Positions 39,130 to 47,705 of a DNA stretch of 64,000 nucleotides are shown piece after piece. Source of the DNA: Planococcus sp. APC 4015 (GTDB lineage Bacteria > Actinomycetota > Actinomycetes > Actinomycetales > Microbacteriaceae); the NCBI GenBank assembly GCA_030407505.1, contig JASDDH010000012.1, positions 35,417 to 99,416 of the forward strand. The letters are read 5' to 3'. Both the position numbers and the translations under genes were made by a program. Position 1 is the first letter of the stretch, and each line of letters starts with the position of its first letter. Under the pieces are notes generated by a model that saw only the letters and a program-made list of their open reading frames with translations, was not told the origin of the DNA and searched no databases.

Positions 39130-39915
39130 GTGACGGCGGGCGCCACGCATCCGTTCTTCGACGCTCCGAAGCCGCGGGTACTCGCACACCGCGGTCTGGT
39201 GACACCGGATGCCGCCGCGCACGGCGTCGTCGAGAACTCCTTCGCCGCGGTGGCCGCCGCCCACGCCGCGGGTGCCGAGATCGTCGAGTCGGACTGTCAT
39301 CTCACCGCGGACGGCGTCGTCGTGCTCTTCCACGACGAGGACCTCGCCCGCGTCACGGGCGATCCGCGGCGGGTGTCCGATGTCACGGAGTTCGAGCTCG
39401 CCGCGCTGATGGCCGGCCGCGGCGGGCTCATCACCCTCGCTCAGGCGCTCGAGTCGTTCCCCGATCTGCGGTTCAACCTGGACGCGAAAGCGCCCGGCGT
39501 CGCCGCCCCCCTCGGTCGCACCATCGCCGAGTACGCGCATCGCGTGCTGATCGCGAGCTTCTCGGACCTCCGGCGACGTGAGGCGCTCGATGCCGCGGCG
39601 CAGACCCGTCCCGACATCCGTCCGGCGACATCGGCGGGCTCCGCAACGGTGCTCCGCCTGCTCGTGGGTCTCGCCCTGCGCTCGCGACTTCTCACTCGAC
39701 GCGCGCTCGCCGGCATCGACGCCCTCCAGCTCCCCGAGCGGCGCGGCCGCCTGCGCATCGTGACGCCCCACCTCATCAGGGCCGCTCACGCGCTCGGTGT
39801 CGAGGTGCACGTCTGGACGGTGAACGACCCCGACGACATGCGCAGGCTGATAGGAATGGGAGTTGACGGGATCGTCACCGATCGCGCTGATCTCGCGCTC
39901 GAATCGCTCCGATGA
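39130..39915 (+). CDS. Glycerophosphodiester phosphodiesterase family protein
   Basis: A 261-residue GDPD TIM barrel that hydrolyses glycerophosphodiesters to glycerol 3-phosphate and an alcohol. Catalytic and metal residues are visible: His20-Arg21 in VLAHRGL, ENSFAAV, VESDCHLTADGVVVLFHDE, and the later HVWTVNDPDD and GVDGIVTDRADL segments. There is no signal peptide, so it is probably cytosolic and acts in phospholipid turnover. GTG start one base after the SPFH stop, so it is likely co-transcribed with nfeD-SPFH. Confidence 0.92.
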   Translation: MTAGATHPFFDAPKPRVLAHRGLVTPDAAAHGVVENSFAAVAAAHAAGAEIVESDCHLTADGVVVLFHDEDLARVTGDPRRVSDVTEFELAALMAGRGGLITLAQALESFPDLRFNLDAKAPGVAAPLGRTIAEYAHRVLIASFSDLRRREALDAAAQTRPDIRPATSAGSATVLRLLVGLALRSRLLTRRALAGIDALQLPERRGRLRIVTPHLIRAAHALGVEVHVWTVNDPDDMRRLIGMGVDGIVTDRADLALESLR

Positions 39916-40030
39916 ATCCGTAGTCGAAAACGCCTGAGCGTCCACTGTGAATGCGCCGTCTCGGCGTCTTCTTCGCATGATGTACCCAGGTCGCGACGTT
40001 ATACCTGTTAACCGTCGAGAGGACCACAAA

Positions 40031-40414
40031 ATGGCAGACCGCAGCTTGCGCGGAATCAGACTCGGCGCCCAGAGCTTACAGAGCGAAGAGGGCGTCATCT
40101 TCCACGAGCGTGCACAGCACGTCTACTCGTGCACGGTGTGCGATCGCGACACCACGATGACCTTCGCGCACGACGCCGAAGTCCCGGAGGCCTGGGAGTG
40201 CCGCACCTGCGGCGCCGAGGCTCTGCTGAGGATCGGCGAGGGCACGGCGACCGTCGACCACTCCGGTGACAAGACGCCGCGTTCGCACTGGGACATGCTG
40301 CTCGAGCGCCGCACGCTCCCCGAGCTCGAGGAGCTCCTCGAGGAGCGACTCAGCTTCGTCCGCGCCCGCCGCGGCGACGGCGAGAACGTCGCCGTCTCGA
40401 AGCTCAGCGCCTGA
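40031..40414 (+). CDS. rbpA: RNA polymerase-binding protein RbpA
   Basis: RbpA is an actinobacterial transcription factor that binds group I/II sigma factors and core RNA polymerase and stabilises the open complex. The 127-residue product has the N-terminal tail (MADRSLRGIRLG), a core domain with Cys34, Cys37, Cys57 and Cys60 suited to one zinc, and the C-terminal sigma-interaction domain (RSHWDMLLERRTLPELEELLEERL). The ATG has GAGAGGACC six to seven bases upstream. A hairpin followed by GTTTTCG ends the transcript. Confidence 0.96.
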   Translation: MADRSLRGIRLGAQSLQSEEGVIFHERAQHVYSCTVCDRDTTMTFAHDAEVPEAWECRTCGAEALLRIGEGTATVDHSGDKTPRSHWDMLLERRTLPELEELLEERLSFVRARRGDGENVAVSKLSA

Positions 40415-40417
40415 GTC

Positions 40418-41998
40418 TCACCGACTCCGTCCGACGCCGGTCCCCTCGGGGGCCGGCGTCGTTTTCGTGCGCCTGCGGGTCATCATGGCCGCCACGCCGA
40501 GGGCGACCAGCGCGGCAGCGCTGCCCCACCCGATCAGCAGCTTCAGCGCGCCGCCGATCACGACCGCAGGCGTGAGCCCGGTGCGCAGCGGCACGTCGGT
40601 GAGCAGGTGGCCCGCCTCGCCCGCGGGCAGACCGTCGATGGTCGACCCATCAGGCGCGATGACCTGACTCGTGCCGACGGTCGAGAGGTTCACCACCGCA
40701 CGACCGGTCTCGATCGCGCGCATGCGGGCGAACGCGAGCTGCTGCAGGTTCTCGTCGGTGTCGCGGAAGTCGGCGTTGTTCGTCTGCAGCATGTAGACCT
40801 GGGCGCCGTCGCGGGCTCCCTGCCAGATGACGTCGTCGTAGATCACGTCGAAGCAGATCGCCAACCCGATCCCGATGCCGTCGAGGTCGAACAGCGGCGG
40901 ATTGGTGCCCGGTGTGTACTCACGCTGGATGAGCCCGATCAGATCCGGCGCGATCGCCTCGAAGAACCAGCGGTCGGGAACGTACTCCCCCATCGGCACG
41001 GGGTTCGTCTTGTCGTGCAGCTGAACCGCTCCTTCGCCTCCGATCCACAGCATCGACGTGTTGAACGTGTCGTCGCCGCGAGTGGTGGCGGCGTTGACGA
41101 TCAGCGGCGCGTCCACGCGCTCCGCCAGAGAGTCCAGCACAGCGGCCGTGCCGGTGTCGGCGAGCGGATCGGAGTCGATGCCCCCTTCGGGCCACAGCAG
41201 CACGTCGAGATCTTCTCCGAACAGCGGTGCGGATGCCGCCAGCTGCGCATTGAGCACGTCGTTGCGGTCCCGCGGGTCGAAGTACCCGGAGGGGCCGTTG
41301 CCCTGCACAGCGCCCACTCGGAGGTCGCCTGCGGCGGTCGTGGGGAATGCCGGCACGACGAGAAGCAGCACGGCGAGCACGGCTGCGGGCAGAGCGGTGC
41401 GCACATCGGCGAGCCGCCGCATCCGGAGCCACTCGATCACCGCCGCGGTGAAGGCGACCATGAGGAAGGTGAGCCCCGAGACCCCCACCCACGACGCCAG
41501 GTGCGCGAGCGGGCTCTCGGACTGGCTCATGCCGATTCGCGCCCAGGGGAACCCGGTGTAGGGCCAGGACCCCATGAAGAGTTCGCGGGCCGTCCACAGC
41601 CCCGCGACGAGCAGCGGCAGCACGATCAGGCGGGCGGCCGTTCCCGGCAGCACCCGCGGCATCCATCGATACGCCAACGCGATCGGAACCGACCCCGCCG
41701 CCATGAACAGCGTCTCGAGACCGGCGAGGGCGAACCAGGGCACGACGCCCAGATAGCGCGTGATCCACATGATGTGGATCAGGAAGAACACCGCCCCGAA
41801 GACGAAGCCCACCAGCACCGCGCCCCACGCGCTGCGGCCGATGAGTGCGACCAGCGACAGCCCGATGCCGATGAAGGCCATCGGCCACCATCCCACCGAG
41901 GGGTAGGCGAGGTCGAGCACCGCGCCCGCGATCGCCGAGACGACGACAGCCGCCCACAGCGGCAGCAGAGGGCGGGGGCGAGGAGGTGCGTCAGACAC
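40418..41998 (-). CDS. lnt: Apolipoprotein N-acyltransferase
   Basis: Lnt adds the third acyl chain to the N-terminal Cys of lipoproteins after Lgt and LspA. The product of about 526 residues has a hydrophobic N-terminal half of roughly seven helices and a nitrilase-like domain exposed outside. Glu271 in LLWPEGGID is the predicted catalytic acid, followed by KTNPVPMGEYVP (Lys) and LAICFDVIYDD (Cys). An alternative GTG start at 42040, overlapping the helicase stop as GTGA, would add 14 residues and cannot be excluded. The last codons contain the rbpA terminator hairpin. Confidence 0.92.
   Translation of the reverse strand: MSDAPPRPRPLLPLWAAVVVSAIAGAVLDLAYPSVGWWPMAFIGIGLSLVALIGRSAWGAVLVGFVFGAVFFLIHIMWITRYLGVVPWFALAGLETLFMAAGSVPIALAYRWMPRVLPGTAARLIVLPLLVAGLWTARELFMGSWPYTGFPWARIGMSQSESPLAHLASWVGVSGLTFLMVAFTAAVIEWLRMRRLADVRTALPAAVLAVLLLVVPAFPTTAAGDLRVGAVQGNGPSGYFDPRDRNDVLNAQLAASAPLFGEDLDVLLWPEGGIDSDPLADTGTAAVLDSLAERVDAPLIVNAATTRGDDTFNTSMLWIGGEGAVQLHDKTNPVPMGEYVPDRWFFEAIAPDLIGLIQREYTPGTNPPLFDLDGIGIGLAICFDVIYDDVIWQGARDGAQVYMLQTNNADFRDTDENLQQLAFARMRAIETGRAVVNLSTVGTSQVIAPDGSTIDGLPAGEAGHLLTDVPLRTGLTPAVVIGGALKLLIGWGSAAALVALGVAAMMTRRRTKTTPAPEGTGVGRSR
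40432..40461 (+). terminator. rbpA terminator inside the 3' end of lnt
   Basis: A 14-bp stem (40432-40445 with 40448-40461, one G-T pair) followed by TTTT. It lies 17 bases after the rbpA stop and overlaps the last codons of the convergent lnt gene. Confidence 0.75.
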
Positions 41999-42036
41999 GG
42001 GAAGAGCTTTCTTCGAGGATGCCGGTGGCCCGGCGA

Positions 42037-44538
42037 TCACACCGACGAGTAGGCGACGATCCCTCGCCGCACGGCGTCCAGGGCCGCCCGGGCGGTGCGA
42101 GCGAGCCCGGTGTCGGCGACGATCGAGAGCTGGTCGAGAAGGTCGATGGTCTGCTTCACCCAGCGCACGAAGTCGCCCGCTGCCATGTCGGCCTCGTCGA
42201 GCACCCGATCCAGTGCCACACCCCGGGCCCACGAGTTCATGGCCTGGGCGAGTCCCACCGATACCGGCTCGGTGCCGGGCAGGCGATGATCGCGCTCGAG
42301 GTCGTCGAGCCGCAGCCACAGCGTCTGGGTGTCGTCGAGGGCTCGACGGAAGGGTCCGCGCGGCAGACGATGCTCCCCGGGCGCCGCCTCTTCGCGGCGC
42401 GGCTCGTAGACGAGGCAGCAGGCCAGCGCGGCCAGTGACGGCGCATCGAGGTCGTCCCACAGCCCCAGGCGAAGCGACTCGGCGACCAGCAGGTCGCGCT
42501 CGCCGTAGATGCGTCGCATCGTGCTGCCGGCTTCGGTGAGCGAAGCCGTGCCGTCGGGCTCGACATGCACGTAGTCGAGCTCGATGAGCACGTCGACGAC
42601 ACGGTCGAAGATGCGGGCGATGGCTCCGGTGCGCGTGTCGATCTGCTGACGGATCTTGCCGATCGTGCGCTCGAGACGCCAGTAGCGCTCAGCCCACCGG
42701 GCGTGCTGCTCGCGGTCGGGGCACTGATGGCACGCGTGACGCGTCATGCGCTTGCGCAGCCCGGCGATCTCGCGCTGACGCTGGTCGCGCGTCGCCCTCG
42801 ACGCGCCTGCATCACGGCGATTGAGCTTCTCGAGGTCGCTCAGATCCCGCCGCAGGGCGGAGTAGTCGGTGAAGTCGCCGAGGTCGCACGTCATCGCCTT
42901 CGCGTAGCCGGCGAGCGATTCCTCCTGCTCGCGCACCTGGCGGGCGAGCCCGACCACCGCGCGATCAGCTTGGAACTGCGCGAACGACGATTCGAGGATC
43001 TGACGCGCCCGGGGCCGTCCGAACTGGTCGATGAGATTGACGGCCATGTTGTAGGTCGGACGGAAGCTGGAGTTCAGCGGGTACGTGCGTCGAGACGCGA
43101 GAGCGGCGACCGCCTGCGGGTCCAGACCCTCGGTCCATTGGATGACGGCGTGGCCCTCGACGTCGATCCCCCGGCGCCCGGCACGCCCGGTGAGCTGGGT
43201 GTACTCCCCCGACGTGATCGCCACGCGCGCTTCGCCGTTGAACTTCTCGAGCTTCTCGAGCACCACGGTGCGGGCGGGCATGTTGATTCCGAGGGCGAGG
43301 GTCTCGGTGGCGAACACCACGCGCACGAGCTTGCGCTTGAACAGCTCTTCGACGACCTCTTTGAAAGCAGGCAGAAGACCCGCGTGGTGGGCGGCGACGC
43401 CCCGCTCGAGGTTGTCGAGCCAGTCCCAGTAGCCGAGCACCGCGCGATCCTCGTCGAGCAGGGTGCGCGTGCGCTCCTCGACGACCGCGCGGATCTCGAG
43501 ACGCTCGTCGTGAGTGGTCAGGCGCACGCCTGCCCTCCGCACCTGCTGCACCGCCGCGTCGCAGCCCGCGCGACTGAAGATGAAGAAGATCGCGGGAAGC
43601 AGGTTCGCCCGCCCCAGCAGCTGCACGACGTCAGGGCGGTCGAGGCGCTCGATGCGCTGCACGTTCGCCGACCGCACGGGGCGCGCGTTGCCCTTGTGCG
43701 CACGCCGCTGCCCGGAAGTGTGGCCGCCGTTGCGCTCCCCTGAGCTGCGCGCGTTCTGGACGCGGCGGTTGTTCTCGAAGTTCGGCCCCTTGACGGACCG
43801 GATGCGCATGAGCTCCTGGTTCACCTGCGCGGTCGCGATGCCGGCACGGTCATCGAACAGCGGGAGCAGGTCGCCGCGCACGAGCACGTGCTGCTCGAGC
43901 GGCACCGGACGGATCTCGGAGACGATCACCTCGGTGTCGCCGCGCACCGTGTCGAGCCAGTCGCCGAACTCCTCGGCGTTGGACACCGTCGCCGACAGCG
44001 ACACGAGCCGCACCGCGGGCGGCAGGTGGATGATGATCTCCTCCCACACCGCACCGCGGAACCGGTCGGCGAGATAGTGCACCTCGTCCATCACGACGAA
44101 GCGCAGACCGCGCAGCGCCGGCGAATCGGCGTACAGCATGTTGCGCAGCACCTCGGTGGTCATCACCACGATGCGCGCGTTGCCGTTGATGTTCGTGTCG
44201 CCGGTGAGGAGCCCGACCTCATCGGCGCCGTAGACCTGCTGGAGCTCGCGGAACTTCTGGTTCGACAGCGCCTTGATCGGCGTGGTGTAGAACGCCTTGT
44301 CCCCGGGAGTCTGCATCGCGAGATGCACGGCGAATTCGCCGACGATGGTCTTGCCCGCGCCTGTGGGAGCGGCGACCAGCACGCTGCGGCCCGCCTCGAG
44401 GGCGTGGCAGCCGGCGATCTGGAAGGGGTCGAGATCGAACTTCTGCGATGCCGCGAAGGCCGTCGAAGCGGGGTGCTCCCGCTCGCCGATGGCGTTCTCG
44501 CGGGCGCGCGCATACCGCTCGGCCGGGCCCGGATCCAT
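42037..44538 (-). CDS. helY: HelY/Ski2-like DEAD/DEAH-box RNA helicase
   Basis: An 833-residue superfamily 2 helicase like mycobacterial HelY and eukaryotic Ski2/Mtr4, which unwind RNA. Motif I is APTGAGKT (residues 57-64), motif Ia TPIKALSNQK, motif II DEVH (151-154) and motif III SLSATVSN. Motif VI region reads QLTGRAGRRGID, preceded by ATETLALGINMPARTVV. The C-terminal part has a DSHCT-like helical domain. ATG start in a one-base overlap (TGATG) with tatC. The gene order pafB-pafC-tatA-tatC-helY is the one known in mycobacteria. Confidence 0.93.
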   Translation of the reverse strand: MDPGPAERYARARENAIGEREHPASTAFAASQKFDLDPFQIAGCHALEAGRSVLVAAPTGAGKTIVGEFAVHLAMQTPGDKAFYTTPIKALSNQKFRELQQVYGADEVGLLTGDTNINGNARIVVMTTEVLRNMLYADSPALRGLRFVVMDEVHYLADRFRGAVWEEIIIHLPPAVRLVSLSATVSNAEEFGDWLDTVRGDTEVIVSEIRPVPLEQHVLVRGDLLPLFDDRAGIATAQVNQELMRIRSVKGPNFENNRRVQNARSSGERNGGHTSGQRRAHKGNARPVRSANVQRIERLDRPDVVQLLGRANLLPAIFFIFSRAGCDAAVQQVRRAGVRLTTHDERLEIRAVVEERTRTLLDEDRAVLGYWDWLDNLERGVAAHHAGLLPAFKEVVEELFKRKLVRVVFATETLALGINMPARTVVLEKLEKFNGEARVAITSGEYTQLTGRAGRRGIDVEGHAVIQWTEGLDPQAVAALASRRTYPLNSSFRPTYNMAVNLIDQFGRPRARQILESSFAQFQADRAVVGLARQVREQEESLAGYAKAMTCDLGDFTDYSALRRDLSDLEKLNRRDAGASRATRDQRQREIAGLRKRMTRHACHQCPDREQHARWAERYWRLERTIGKIRQQIDTRTGAIARIFDRVVDVLIELDYVHVEPDGTASLTEAGSTMRRIYGERDLLVAESLRLGLWDDLDAPSLAALACCLVYEPRREEAAPGEHRLPRGPFRRALDDTQTLWLRLDDLERDHRLPGTEPVSVGLAQAMNSWARGVALDRVLDEADMAAGDFVRWVKQTIDLLDQLSIVADTGLARTARAALDAVRRGIVAYSSV

Positions 44539-45362
44539 CACAGGACGGGCTCGTCCGCCAGCAGCAGCGCCGCGTCGCGCTTGGCCTTGCGCCGATCGAA
44601 GAGGAGCGAGATGCCCGCAGCGGCGAAGAAGAGCACGACCAGGATGCCCGAGAGCATCAGCATGCTCACCACGTCGGCGGCGGGAGTGGCGAGCGCCGCG
44701 AAGATCACCGAGACGAGGATCGCCACGCGCCAGCCCTTGAGGATCGCCATGCCCGACATCACTCCGGCGAAGTTGAGCGCGACGAGAAAGACGGGGAGGA
44801 CGAACGAGACACCCACCACGATGAGGAGCTTGAAGACGAAGTCGTAGTAGTACGCCGCGTCGTAGAACGAGGCGCCGCCCTCGGGCACGAACTGGTTCAT
44901 GAGTTCGACGATGTGGGGCATCGTGAGCAGGCCCACGTAGGCGCCCGCGAAGAACAGCGGGATCGCCGCGGCGAGGAACCCGACGGTGTACGAGACTTCT
45001 TTCCTCGTGAGCCCGGGCATCACGAACGCCCAGATCTGCCACAGCCACACCGGCGCCGAGATCAGGATGCCGATCGCGAACGACATCCGCAGCCGAAGAT
45101 CGAAGCCCGAGGTGATGGTGCTGAACATCAGCTCCACCCGGCCCGATTCGCCCCGTGCTTCGGCGACGACGCGGATGGGCTCGGTGATCAGGTAGATCAC
45201 CGGGTCGGTGACGAAGAAGGCCACCACCATGCCGACGATCAGCGCGGCGGCGGCGATCATCAGCCGCTTGCGCAGTTCGACCAGGTGCTGGCCGAGACCC
45301 ATGCGCTTCTCAGGCCGCGGCGGCTTCGATTCCGCCGCGCGCGGGGTCTTCGCCGTGGTCAC
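44538..45362 (-). CDS. tatC: Sec-independent protein translocase TatC
   Basis: TatC is the core receptor of the twin-arginine translocase in the cytoplasmic membrane. The 274-residue product has six transmembrane helices. Its cytosolic N-terminus carries the family motif MGLGQHLVELRKRL, and the first periplasmic loop carries FMTITSGF-like MFSTITSGFDLRLRM; FVMPGLTRKE follows helix 2. The GTG start lies six bases downstream of the tatA stop. It ends in a one-base overlap with helY. No tatB is seen; actinobacteria usually encode it elsewhere. Confidence 0.96.
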   Translation of the reverse strand: MTTAKTPRAAESKPPRPEKRMGLGQHLVELRKRLMIAAAALIVGMVVAFFVTDPVIYLITEPIRVVAEARGESGRVELMFSTITSGFDLRLRMSFAIGILISAPVWLWQIWAFVMPGLTRKEVSYTVGFLAAAIPLFFAGAYVGLLTMPHIVELMNQFVPEGGASFYDAAYYYDFVFKLLIVVGVSFVLPVFLVALNFAGVMSGMAILKGWRVAILVSVIFAALATPAADVVSMLMLSGILVVLFFAAAGISLLFDRRKAKRDAALLLADEPVL

Positions 45363-45368
45363 TCCCGG

Positions 45369-45620
45369 TCAGGGCTTGGTTTCGGCGGATCCGCCCGCGT
45401 CTGCGCGCGTGTCCGTGACGGGTGCGGGGACGGACGCCGCGGTGCCGGCGTCGGTCTTGACGGGGGTGTCGTCGTCCTTCATCGCCTTGATCTCACCCTT
45501 GAAGACGCGGGCCGACTGGCCCATGCTCTTGGCGAGAGCCGGGAGCTTGGCGGCGCCGAACAGCAGCAGGATGACTGCGAGGATGATCAGGAAGTGCCAC
45601 CCCGTGAGGCCTTGCAGCAT
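45369..45620 (-). CDS. tatA: Sec-independent protein translocase TatA
   Basis: TatA forms the size-adjustable channel of the Tat system. The 83-residue product has one N-terminal membrane helix (about residues 8-23, GWHFLIILAVILLLFGA), the conserved FGAAKLPALAKSMGQSARVFK amphipathic region, and an acidic Asp/Thr/Ala-rich tail. The ATG has GAAAGGACA upstream. It is followed by tatC after six bases and preceded by pafC after about 85 bases, so tatAC may have its own promoter. Confidence 0.95.
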   Translation of the reverse strand: MLQGLTGWHFLIILAVILLLFGAAKLPALAKSMGQSARVFKGEIKAMKDDDTPVKTDAGTAASVPAPVTDTRADAGGSAETKP

Positions 45621-45705
45621 GTCGTGTCCTTTCGGCGGGTCGGTTTTCAGTGTAACCCGGTGCCGGCGCCATACGCCGTCTCACAGGTGCGTCACGGCAA
45701 ACCCG

Positions 45706-46671
45706 TCAGCGGTACTGCGCGAGTCCCGCGTCGGCCCAGGCGACCGCGGCGCGGCGGGCGGACTCGGGTTCGAGGATCTCGACCGCGCCCCCGCGTTTGG
45801 CCACGAGCCGGCGCAGGCTCATCTCGTCGGCCACCCGCAGCGTCGCCGTCGTGACGCTGGCCGTCGTCTGGACCGATGCCCGATCGAGGTAGTCCCCCAG
45901 CAGCGGTGCCACGTGCTCGGCGAAGCGCAGCCGCGCGACCATGTCGCCGGCGCCGCCGTCTTCGAACCAATCCGGCACCGGGTCTTCGCCGTGGGCGATC
46001 GGGATGCCGGTCAGCTCCAGCTCCCCCACCCTGTCGAGGTGGAACGTGCGCATCGCCTCGCGCATGTGGCACCAGCCCTGCAGGTACCACTGGCCGTCCG
46101 AGATCAGCACCTTGACCGGGTCGACCGTGCGGGTCGTGGATGCGGCATCCGGAGCCTTGTAGGTGAACGAGACGGCCACACCCTGCGCGAGCGCCGTCGC
46201 CACGGTGTCGCGGACGGCGTCCACGGGTCCGGGAGCGACGATCACGTCGGCGGGTGTGCTCGAGGCTCCGCGGGCGAGCTTGGCGAGCAGCCCGGCGAAC
46301 AGCGCGGTGTCGCCGACGCCCGGGATCGCCCGAGCCAGCTGCAGACCCGCGAGCAGCGCTGCCGCCTCGCGTGCGGTGAGCCGCGGCGTGCGTTCGAGTC
46401 CCACCGAATTCGTGATGACGATCAGATCGCGCTGGTCCAACAGATCCCAGTCGATGTCGAAGAGGTCGTTGGCCATCTGCCAGTAGCCGCCGTCGCCGGG
46501 CAGCCCGATGACGGTGAGCTTCTCGACCATGGCCCGCATCTGCTCGGGCTCGACGTCGAACTCGTCGGCGGCCTCGGCGATCGACACTTCGCCCTTGCCG
46601 ATCAGGTACGGCACGAGCTGCAGCATGAGTGCGGCGCGGTCTGTCGCGACCAGGGGCTTGCGGGGCGTCAT
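45706..46671 (-). CDS. pafC: WYL-domain transcriptional regulator PafC
   Basis: PafC pairs with PafB as the activator of the LexA/RecA-independent DNA-damage response of actinobacteria. The 321-residue product has an N-terminal winged helix-turn-helix (about 10-65; GKGEVSIAEAADEFDVEPEQMRAMVEKL). A WYL domain follows (about 150-220; the YLQGWCHMREAMRTFHLDRV segment carries the Trp-Tyr-Leu-like core), then a WCX extension. It overlaps pafB by four bases (ATGA), so equimolar synthesis is likely. tatA lies downstream. Confidence 0.92.
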   Translation of the reverse strand: MTPRKPLVATDRAALMLQLVPYLIGKGEVSIAEAADEFDVEPEQMRAMVEKLTVIGLPGDGGYWQMANDLFDIDWDLLDQRDLIVITNSVGLERTPRLTAREAAALLAGLQLARAIPGVGDTALFAGLLAKLARGASSTPADVIVAPGPVDAVRDTVATALAQGVAVSFTYKAPDAASTTRTVDPVKVLISDGQWYLQGWCHMREAMRTFHLDRVGELELTGIPIAHGEDPVPDWFEDGGAGDMVARLRFAEHVAPLLGDYLDRASVQTTASVTTATLRVADEMSLRRLVAKRGGAVEILEPESARRAAVAWADAGLAQYR

Positions 46672-47663
46672 GAGCCGTCTCCGTTCACGCGCCGCGCTTC
46701 GACGAGGCGACCGATCACCTCGGTGCGCAGCAGGTCGGGCTCGACCACGCGCACCTCCGGACCGTACGAGGCGAGTTCGTCGGCGAACACGTGCACGTCG
46801 ACGAACGGCACATGGATGCCCTGATCCGCCGGGCTGCTGCGCCGGTGCAGGCGCAGGGCGGCCTCCGTTCCCGGGGTCACCTCCAGCAGCGCGGTGTTGC
46901 GCGCCGCCACGGCGTCGAGCCCCGCGAGCGCCCGCTCTCCCGCGCCGTCCCGCAGTTCGGCGTCGAAGGTCTCGCGGGTGACGTCCACGGTGCCGGTGAT
47001 GCGGGTCAGGAGGAACGTGCGGTCGGCGCCCGAGGCGAGATCGATCCCGAACACGTGCCAGCGGGCCTCGTACTCGACGAGCGCGAGCGGCCGCACGCGA
47101 CGCTCGGTGGCTGAGCGTTCTCCCGGCTTGAGGTAGGTGAAGCGGACGACGCGCGTCTGCTCGATCGCCTGCTGGAGCACCCCGAAACTCGGTTCGCGCA
47201 CGCTGATGCGGGGCGAGTAGCCGATGATGGGCTCGTCGACGTCGATCCCGAGGGCGCGGATCTTGCGCAGACCGCTGCGGGCATTGCCCGACATCGAGCT
47301 CTCGCTCCACACTCCCCCGGCGAGGTTGAGCAGCGCGAGCTCGGCCGGGGTGAACGTGATGTCTTCGGGAAGCTGGTACTCGGCGGTCGGCACGCGGTAC
47401 CGCGCTTCGCGCAGATCGTCGGGATCCGCGTAGTCGCCGATGGTCTCGATCGGGATGCCGAGTCCGCGGAGGCTCTCCTTGTCGCGCTCGAACATCTTCT
47501 CGAGCGCGTCCTTCGAGGCGCCTGCCTCGTTCTGCTCGCGGTAGCCCGTGACGGAGCCGAGGATCGTGTCCTTCGTGAGGCCCTGTTCGGTCGCCATGAG
47601 GGCGACCACGAGGTTGACCAGACGCTCTTCAGGCGCGTTCTTCGGAGAAGAGGTCATGGACAC
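46668..47663 (-). CDS. pafB: WYL-domain transcriptional regulator PafB
   Basis: A 331-residue partner of PafC. It has an N-terminal winged helix-turn-helix (about residues 10-70; ERLVNLVVALMATEQGLTKDTIL and YREQNEAGASKDALEKMFERD) and a WYL domain (about 150-220; VRFTYLKPGERSATERRVRPLALVEYEARWHVFGID). The GTG start at 47663 has minus-strand TAGGAT six bases upstream, pointing to a leaderless mRNA. In mycobacteria pafB follows pafA of the Pup-proteasome locus; here an FKBP lipoprotein gene takes that place and no proteasome genes are seen. Confidence 0.93.
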   Translation of the reverse strand: MSMTSSPKNAPEERLVNLVVALMATEQGLTKDTILGSVTGYREQNEAGASKDALEKMFERDKESLRGLGIPIETIGDYADPDDLREARYRVPTAEYQLPEDITFTPAELALLNLAGGVWSESSMSGNARSGLRKIRALGIDVDEPIIGYSPRISVREPSFGVLQQAIEQTRVVRFTYLKPGERSATERRVRPLALVEYEARWHVFGIDLASGADRTFLLTRITGTVDVTRETFDAELRDGAGERALAGLDAVAARNTALLEVTPGTEAALRLHRRSSPADQGIHVPFVDVHVFADELASYGPEVRVVEPDLLRTEVIGRLVEARRVNGDGS

Positions 47664-47669
47664 CCCTTC

Positions 47670-47675
47670 ATCCTA
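47670..47675 (-). promoter_or_regulatory. -10 element of pafB (leaderless)
   Basis: Minus-strand TAGGAT ends six bases before the GTG at 47663. It should drive pafBC. Confidence 0.5.
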
Positions 47676-47705
47676 GGCTCGCAGGGCGGGCGCTCCGCGA
47701 AGCCG

